From NCBI GenBank assembly GCA_019636345.1, contig JAHBXQ010000003.1, positions 434,001-498,000 on the forward strand: a stretch of 64,000 nt of DNA. The letters are read 5' to 3'. Below are positions 59,924 to 64,000 of the stretch, piece by piece (positions within the stretch are counted from its first letter, which is position 1; each line of letters opens with the position of its first letter). Position numbers and translations under genes: made by a program. Below the pieces are notes generated by a model. That model ran no database searches and was not told the origin of the DNA. It was given only the letters and a program-made list of their open reading frames with translations. Source of the stretch: Pirellulales bacterium (GTDB lineage: Bacteria > Planctomycetota > Planctomycetia > Pirellulales > Lacipirellulaceae).

Positions 59924-62629
59924 ATGGCTCAGACGAAGATGACGCCCCGCTCGCCCTTGCCGAACGACGTCGATCCGGCCGAGACCGTCGAGTGGCTCGA
60001 GTCGCTCGACTACGTGCTGGAAAGCAAGGGACCCGAGCGGGTCAGCCAGTTGCTCAGCGCGCTGGACGAATCGGCGCACCGCAACGGCGTCGAGTTGCCG
60101 TTCACGGCGACGACTCCGTACATCAACACGATTCCGCCGGACAAACAGCCCCAGTACCCCGGCAATCGCGAGTTGGAGCGGCGGATCAAGAGTTTCGTCC
60201 GCTGGAACGCGATGGCGATGGTCACCCGCGCCAACCGCGATCCCGCGGCGCCCGGCGGGCACATCAGTACGTTCGCCAGTTCGGCGACGCTGTACGAGGT
60301 GGCGCTGAACCACTTTATCCGCGGCCGGGGCGAGAGCGGCTACGGCGGCGACCAGGTGTATTACCAGGGTCATGCAGCCCCGGGAATGTACGCCCGGGCG
60401 TATCTCGAAGGACGGCTCACCAAGCAGAACCTGATCAACTTCCGTCGCGAGCTGAGCGACGGGGGCGGGTTGTCGTCCTATCCTCACCCGTGGTTGATGC
60501 CCGAGTTTTGGGAATTCCCCACGGTGTCGATGGGCCTGGCGCCGATCATGGCGATCTACCAGGCGCGGTTCAACGAGTATCTGACCGATCGGGGAATCCT
60601 CGACCTGAGCGGGAAGCGGGTCTACGCCTTCTTGGGCGACGGCGAGTGCGACGAGCCCGAGACCCTGGGGGCGATCACGCTGGCGTCGCGCGAGCACCTC
60701 GACAACCTGTGCTTCGTGATCAACTGCAACTTGCAGCGGCTCGACGGTCCGGTGCGCGGCAACGGCAAGATCGTTCAGGAACTGGAAGGGGCGTTCCGCG
60801 GCGCCGGGTGGAACGTCATCAAGGTCATCTGGGGGAGCGACTGGGACCCGCTGCTCGAGGCCGACGACACGGGGCTGTTGGCCCTGCGGATGATGGAGAT
60901 CGTCGACGGCCAGTCGCAGAAGTACGTCGTTTCGGACGGCTCGTACGTTCGCGAACACTTCTTCGGCAAGTACCCCGAGCTGCTCGGACTGGTCAAAAAC
61001 TACAGCGACGAGAAGCTGCGGAAGCTCAAGCGCGGCGGACACGACCCCGAGAAGGTGTACGCCGCATTCAAGGCGGCCGCCGAGTGCAAGGGCCGCCCGT
61101 CGGTGATCCTGGCCCAGACGATCAAGGGCTACGGCCTGGGCGAAGGGGGCGAGGGTCGCAACGTGACCCACAACCAGAAGAAGCTCAACGAGTCGGAGTT
61201 GCACGAGTTCCGCACGCGGTTCGGGATTCCCATTTCCGACGAGCGGGTGGCCGAGGCGCCGTTCTACCGCCCGCCGGAGAACAGTCCCGAGATGAAGTAC
61301 CTCCGCGAGCGCCGCGCCGCGCTGGGGGGCTCGGTTCCGGCGCGGAACAACGCCCCGGTGACGATGAACGTGCCGCGACTGGCCGATTACCAGAAGTCGC
61401 TCGCCAAGCTGGTCAGCGCCGGCCCAGGCAAGGAAATGTCGACCACGATGGGCTTCGTCCGATTGCTGACCGACCTGCTGCGCGACAAGCAGATCGGCAA
61501 GCACATCGTGCCGATCGTCCCCGACGAGTCGCGGACCTTCGGCATGGAAGGCTTGTTCCGGCAGGTGGGAATCTACGCCCATACGGGCCAGTTGTACGAG
61601 CCGGTCGACTCCGATCAGGTCGCCTATTACAAGGAGGCCAAAGACGGTCAGTTGCTCGAGGAGGGGATCACCGAGGCGGGGAGCATGAGCAGCTTCATCG
61701 CCGCGGGGACCGCCTACAGTTCGCACGGCGTGAACATGATTCCCATGTTCATCTACTACAGCATGTTCGGGTTCCAGCGGATCGGCGACCTCGTGTGGGC
61801 CGCGGCCGACGCCCGGGCCAAGGGCTTCATGCTCGGCGGCACCGCGGGCCGCACCACGCTCAACGGCGAAGGGCTGCAGCACCAGGACGGCCACAGTTTG
61901 GTGAACGCCGCGGCGTTTCCGACGGTGCGGTCCTACGATCCGGCGTTCGCCTACGAGACGGCGGTGATCATTTTCGACGGCCTCAAGCGGATGTACGAGG
62001 ACAACGAAACGGCGATCTACTACATCACGCTCGAAAACGAGAACTACCTCATGCCCGAGATGCCCGCGGGGTGCGAGGAAGGGATCATCCGCGGGCTGTA
62101 TCGTTACAAGTGCGTCGACGGTGCGCCGGGCAAGCCGCGCGTGCAGTTGCTGGGAGCGGGGCCGATTCTCAACGAGGTGCTCAAGGCTCAGACGCTGCTG
62201 GCCGAGAAATACGGCATCGGCAGCGACGTGTGGAGCGTGACCAGCTTCAACCAACTGCGGCGCGACGCCCAGGAGTGCGAACGCTGGAACATGCTCAACC
62301 CCGACAAGCCGGCGCGCACGAGCTACCTGGAAGAGCAGCTTGGCGGGACGACCGGGCCGATCATCGCCGCGAGCGACTACATGCAGATGCTCGCCGACCA
62401 GTTGGGCCCGTGGCTGGGGGGCCGGATGTTCGCCCTGGGGACCGACGGCATGGGCCGCAGCGAAAGCCGCGAAGCCCTGCGCCGGCACTTCGAGGTCGAC
62501 GCCGAGTGCATCACCGTCGCCACGCTGTACAAGTTGATGAAGGACGGCCAGGAAGAGGCCAAGACGGTCGCCCAGGCGATTAAGGAGTTCGGCATCGACC
62601 CGAACAAGCCGTCGGCGCTGTACGCTTGA
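59924..62629 (+). CDS. aceE: Pyruvate dehydrogenase E1 component, homodimeric type
   Basis: 901 residues, the size of single-chain E1 enzymes of the E. coli AceE type rather than the split alpha/beta form. The thiamine diphosphate motif GDGECDEPET starts at Gly238 and runs to NNC-type NCN about 30 residues later. Other conserved parts include HAAPGMYARAYLEGRL, SSYPHPWLMPEFWEFPTVSMG (substrate channel), GRTTLNGEGLQHQDGHS and GTDGMGRSESREALRRHFEVD near the C-terminus. It decarboxylates pyruvate and acetylates the lipoyl arm of E2. The region just before the ATG has no strong ribosome site. Confidence 0.97.
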   Translation: MAQTKMTPRSPLPNDVDPAETVEWLESLDYVLESKGPERVSQLLSALDESAHRNGVELPFTATTPYINTIPPDKQPQYPGNRELERRIKSFVRWNAMAMVTRANRDPAAPGGHISTFASSATLYEVALNHFIRGRGESGYGGDQVYYQGHAAPGMYARAYLEGRLTKQNLINFRRELSDGGGLSSYPHPWLMPEFWEFPTVSMGLAPIMAIYQARFNEYLTDRGILDLSGKRVYAFLGDGECDEPETLGAITLASREHLDNLCFVINCNLQRLDGPVRGNGKIVQELEGAFRGAGWNVIKVIWGSDWDPLLEADDTGLLALRMMEIVDGQSQKYVVSDGSYVREHFFGKYPELLGLVKNYSDEKLRKLKRGGHDPEKVYAAFKAAAECKGRPSVILAQTIKGYGLGEGGEGRNVTHNQKKLNESELHEFRTRFGIPISDERVAEAPFYRPPENSPEMKYLRERRAALGGSVPARNNAPVTMNVPRLADYQKSLAKLVSAGPGKEMSTTMGFVRLLTDLLRDKQIGKHIVPIVPDESRTFGMEGLFRQVGIYAHTGQLYEPVDSDQVAYYKEAKDGQLLEEGITEAGSMSSFIAAGTAYSSHGVNMIPMFIYYSMFGFQRIGDLVWAAADARAKGFMLGGTAGRTTLNGEGLQHQDGHSLVNAAAFPTVRSYDPAFAYETAVIIFDGLKRMYEDNETAIYYITLENENYLMPEMPAGCEEGIIRGLYRYKCVDGAPGKPRVQLLGAGPILNEVLKAQTLLAEKYGIGSDVWSVTSFNQLRRDAQECERWNMLNPDKPARTSYLEEQLGGTTGPIIAASDYMQMLADQLGPWLGGRMFALGTDGMGRSESREALRRHFEVDAECITVATLYKLMKDGQEEAKTVAQAIKEFGIDPNKPSALYA

Positions 62630-62811
62630 GGGCGCGGCGATCGGCGACTCATGAATCGAGGCGGATCGTACCGAGCGTCTGGGTGCGAACCGTGGCCGAA
62701 GCCGTCGCCGCGATCGAGGACGCCGACCATCGACTCCATCGCAACCAACCGTAAACCTTTGGCGCCTCTTCGCGCCGTTCGCGGTTCAGACAATCGAACC
62801 AACTGCAAGCC

Positions 62812-64000
62812 ATGCCGACACAAGTGAAGCTCCCCTCGTTGGGCGAAAATATCGATTCGGGCGACGTGCTGTCGATCTTCGTCAGCGAAGGAGACGTCGT
62901 CGCGAAGGATCAGGACCTGATCGAGATCGAGACCGACAAGGCGACGATGCCGATCCCCAGCCCGCAAGCGGGAAAGGTGGTGAAGATCCTCGTCGCCGAG
63001 GGCGAGACCCTGTCGGTGGGGGGCGCGATTTTGGAGCTTGAGGCAGCGGACGCCCCGGCCCCGGTTAAGCCCTCGGCGCCGGCGCCGGTTGCCGCGGCCC
63101 CAGCCCCGGCGGAGCCTGCTCCGGCCCCCGCGGCCCCGGTTGCCGTTGCTCCCGCTCCGGTTGCACCGGCGCCTGCCGCCGCGACCGCGGCGCCGGCGAA
63201 ATCGGCTCCGGCCCCCAAGCCGGCCAAGCCGGGCGAAGACGTCCCCGGCGACGGGCACGCCTCCGCCGCCGCAGGGCCCGCGGTTCGACGGCTCGCGCGC
63301 GAGTTGGGGGTCGATCTGCGCCGCGTGCGTCCCAGCGGCGACGCCGAGCGGATCACCGAGGAGGACGTCCGCAACCATGTCCGCACGGCCCAGCAAGAGG
63401 CCACCGCCGCGGCCCCCAAGGGGATCACTCCCCCCGGCGCCCCGGACAGCGACGCCCACGGCGCCGTGCGGCGCGAGAAGATGTCGCGAATGCGGCAGAC
63501 GATCGCCCGCAACATGGTGCAGTCGTACACGACGATCCCGCAGCTCACGAACTTCGACGACGTCGACGTCACCGAACTCGAGCGGCTCCGCAAAGACAGC
63601 GAGAAAGACTACGCCTCTCAAGGGGTGAAGCTCACCGCGATGCCGCTGTTGGTCAAGGCGGTCGCGGTGGCGCTCAAGCATCACCCGATCGTCAACGCTT
63701 CGGTCGGCGAATCGGGCGAGGAGATCGTCTACAAGGAATACGTCAACGTCGGCATCGCGGTCGACACCCCCAAGGGACTGATGGTCCCCGTGATCCGCGA
63801 CGCCGATCGCAAGGGCATCGCCCAATTGGCTCGCGACCTGGTCGAGTTGGCGACCGCGGCCCGGGACGGGACGCTCGCGATCGAGGACATGCGGGGCGGA
63901 ACGTTCACGATCAGCAACCTGGGAGCGGTCGGCGGGACGTACTCCACCCCGATCATCAACCCCCCCGAGGCGGCGATCCTGCTCGTGGGCCGCAGCCGGA
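62812..64000 (+). CDS. aceF: Dihydrolipoamide acetyltransferase (E2) of pyruvate dehydrogenase (partial)
   Basis: The first 396 codons are present; the gene runs off the right edge. The N-terminal lipoyl domain has its lysine, Lys43, in IEIETDKATMP. There is one lipoyl domain, where E. coli has three. A flexible Ala/Pro linker follows (about 80-145), then the peripheral subunit-binding domain (AVRRLARELGVDLRRVRPSG, about 160-195) that holds E1 or E3. The catalytic domain begins near residue 220 (RREKMSRMRQTIARNM) and includes AVALKHHPIVNAS and FTISNLGAVGGTYSTPIIN; the catalytic HRxxDG is beyond the window. It completes the E3-E1-E2 set. Confidence 0.95.
   Translation, partial: MPTQVKLPSLGENIDSGDVLSIFVSEGDVVAKDQDLIEIETDKATMPIPSPQAGKVVKILVAEGETLSVGGAILELEAADAPAPVKPSAPAPVAAAPAPAEPAPAPAAPVAVAPAPVAPAPAAATAAPAKSAPAPKPAKPGEDVPGDGHASAAAGPAVRRLARELGVDLRRVRPSGDAERITEEDVRNHVRTAQQEATAAAPKGITPPGAPDSDAHGAVRREKMSRMRQTIARNMVQSYTTIPQLTNFDDVDVTELERLRKDSEKDYASQGVKLTAMPLLVKAVAVALKHHPIVNASVGESGEEIVYKEYVNVGIAVDTPKGLMVPVIRDADRKGIAQLARDLVELATAARDGTLAIEDMRGGTFTISNLGAVGGTYSTPIINPPEAAILLVGRSR

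Noticed and set aside
59891-62488. Very long open frame (over 800 codons) on the minus strand opposite aceE
   Set aside because: It mirrors the codons of a certain gene; high G+C keeps the opposite frame free of stops. Composition is odd and no family is recognised.

Overview
The window is a single GC-rich chromosomal segment (about 65-70% G+C by eye) from a planctomycete, most likely of the order Pirellulales (possibly near Lacipirellulaceae). The evidence is the gene types: a BBP2-type outer-membrane porin with a cysteine-pair block, a secreted autotransporter-like repeat protein ending in a dockerin-like EF-hand and a PEP-CTERM tail, a WXXGXW-repeat secreted protein, many secreted proteins without known domains, a kinase fused to a cyclase-type domain, and the REP-associated transposase type of repeat. 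The species cannot be fixed from the sequence alone. No rRNA, tRNA, CRISPR array, prophage or replication origin was recognised.

Layout. 1-9.1 kb: a truncated BlaI-type repressor with a palindromic candidate operator, a secreted CBM9-like protein, an HDOD signalling protein, a site-2-protease-type membrane peptidase, and two large envelope/secreted proteins. 9.4-15.8 kb: a secreted hypothetical, a YugP-like membrane zinc peptidase, thiS-thiG, a remnant of an AbiEii-type nucleotidyltransferase, and a DinG-family helicase lacking one Fe-S cysteine. 16.1-20.1 kb: one very large exported protein with an internal low-GC block. 20.1-22.8 kb: a minus-strand set (RimB-like protease, RimK, AstE-like M14 peptidase), probably for adding and removing glutamates. 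22.9-23.9 kb: a REP/RAYT element. 24-31.2 kb: hisF, a PilT-type ATPase translationally coupled to a membrane-anchored pseudo-GspE, a CvpA-like and a DUF4190-like membrane protein, then the porin with a strong terminator. 31.4-35.3 kb: NAD(P)HX epimerase, a secreted protein, and IMP dehydrogenase. 35.6-40.8 kb: signalling genes (degenerate HD-GYP overlapped by PilZ; cyclase-kinase-Cache fusion) and small proteins. 40.8-44.4 kb: BASS-type transporter and a GH144-like glycosidase with a LacI-type operator. 44.6-46.2 kb: a type II restriction-modification pair of lower GC. 46.3-52.4 kb: LOG-family protein, lineage-specific small genes, CDGSH protein, and an ECF sigma/anti-sigma pair. 52.7-58 kb: bioF, a coiled-coil membrane protein, rhomboid, DUF2878 and an SDR epimerase. 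58.3-64 kb: the pyruvate dehydrogenase complex in the order E3-E1-E2, the last gene running off the window.

How the parts fit: housekeeping metabolism (thiamine, histidine, biotin, purine, pyruvate dehydrogenase) is scattered between envelope proteins and signalling modules. Several signalling and motor proteins keep their fold but have lost catalytic residues (GGDEF-like, HD-GYP, GspE, possibly the cyclase), suggesting roles as binding or scaffold proteins. The clearest transferred pieces are the R-M pair, the REP/RAYT element, the AbiEii remnant and the low-GC block inside the large exported protein. Start codons were chosen from ribosome-binding sites, signal peptides and family lengths; all functional calls are by motif recognition without database searches.
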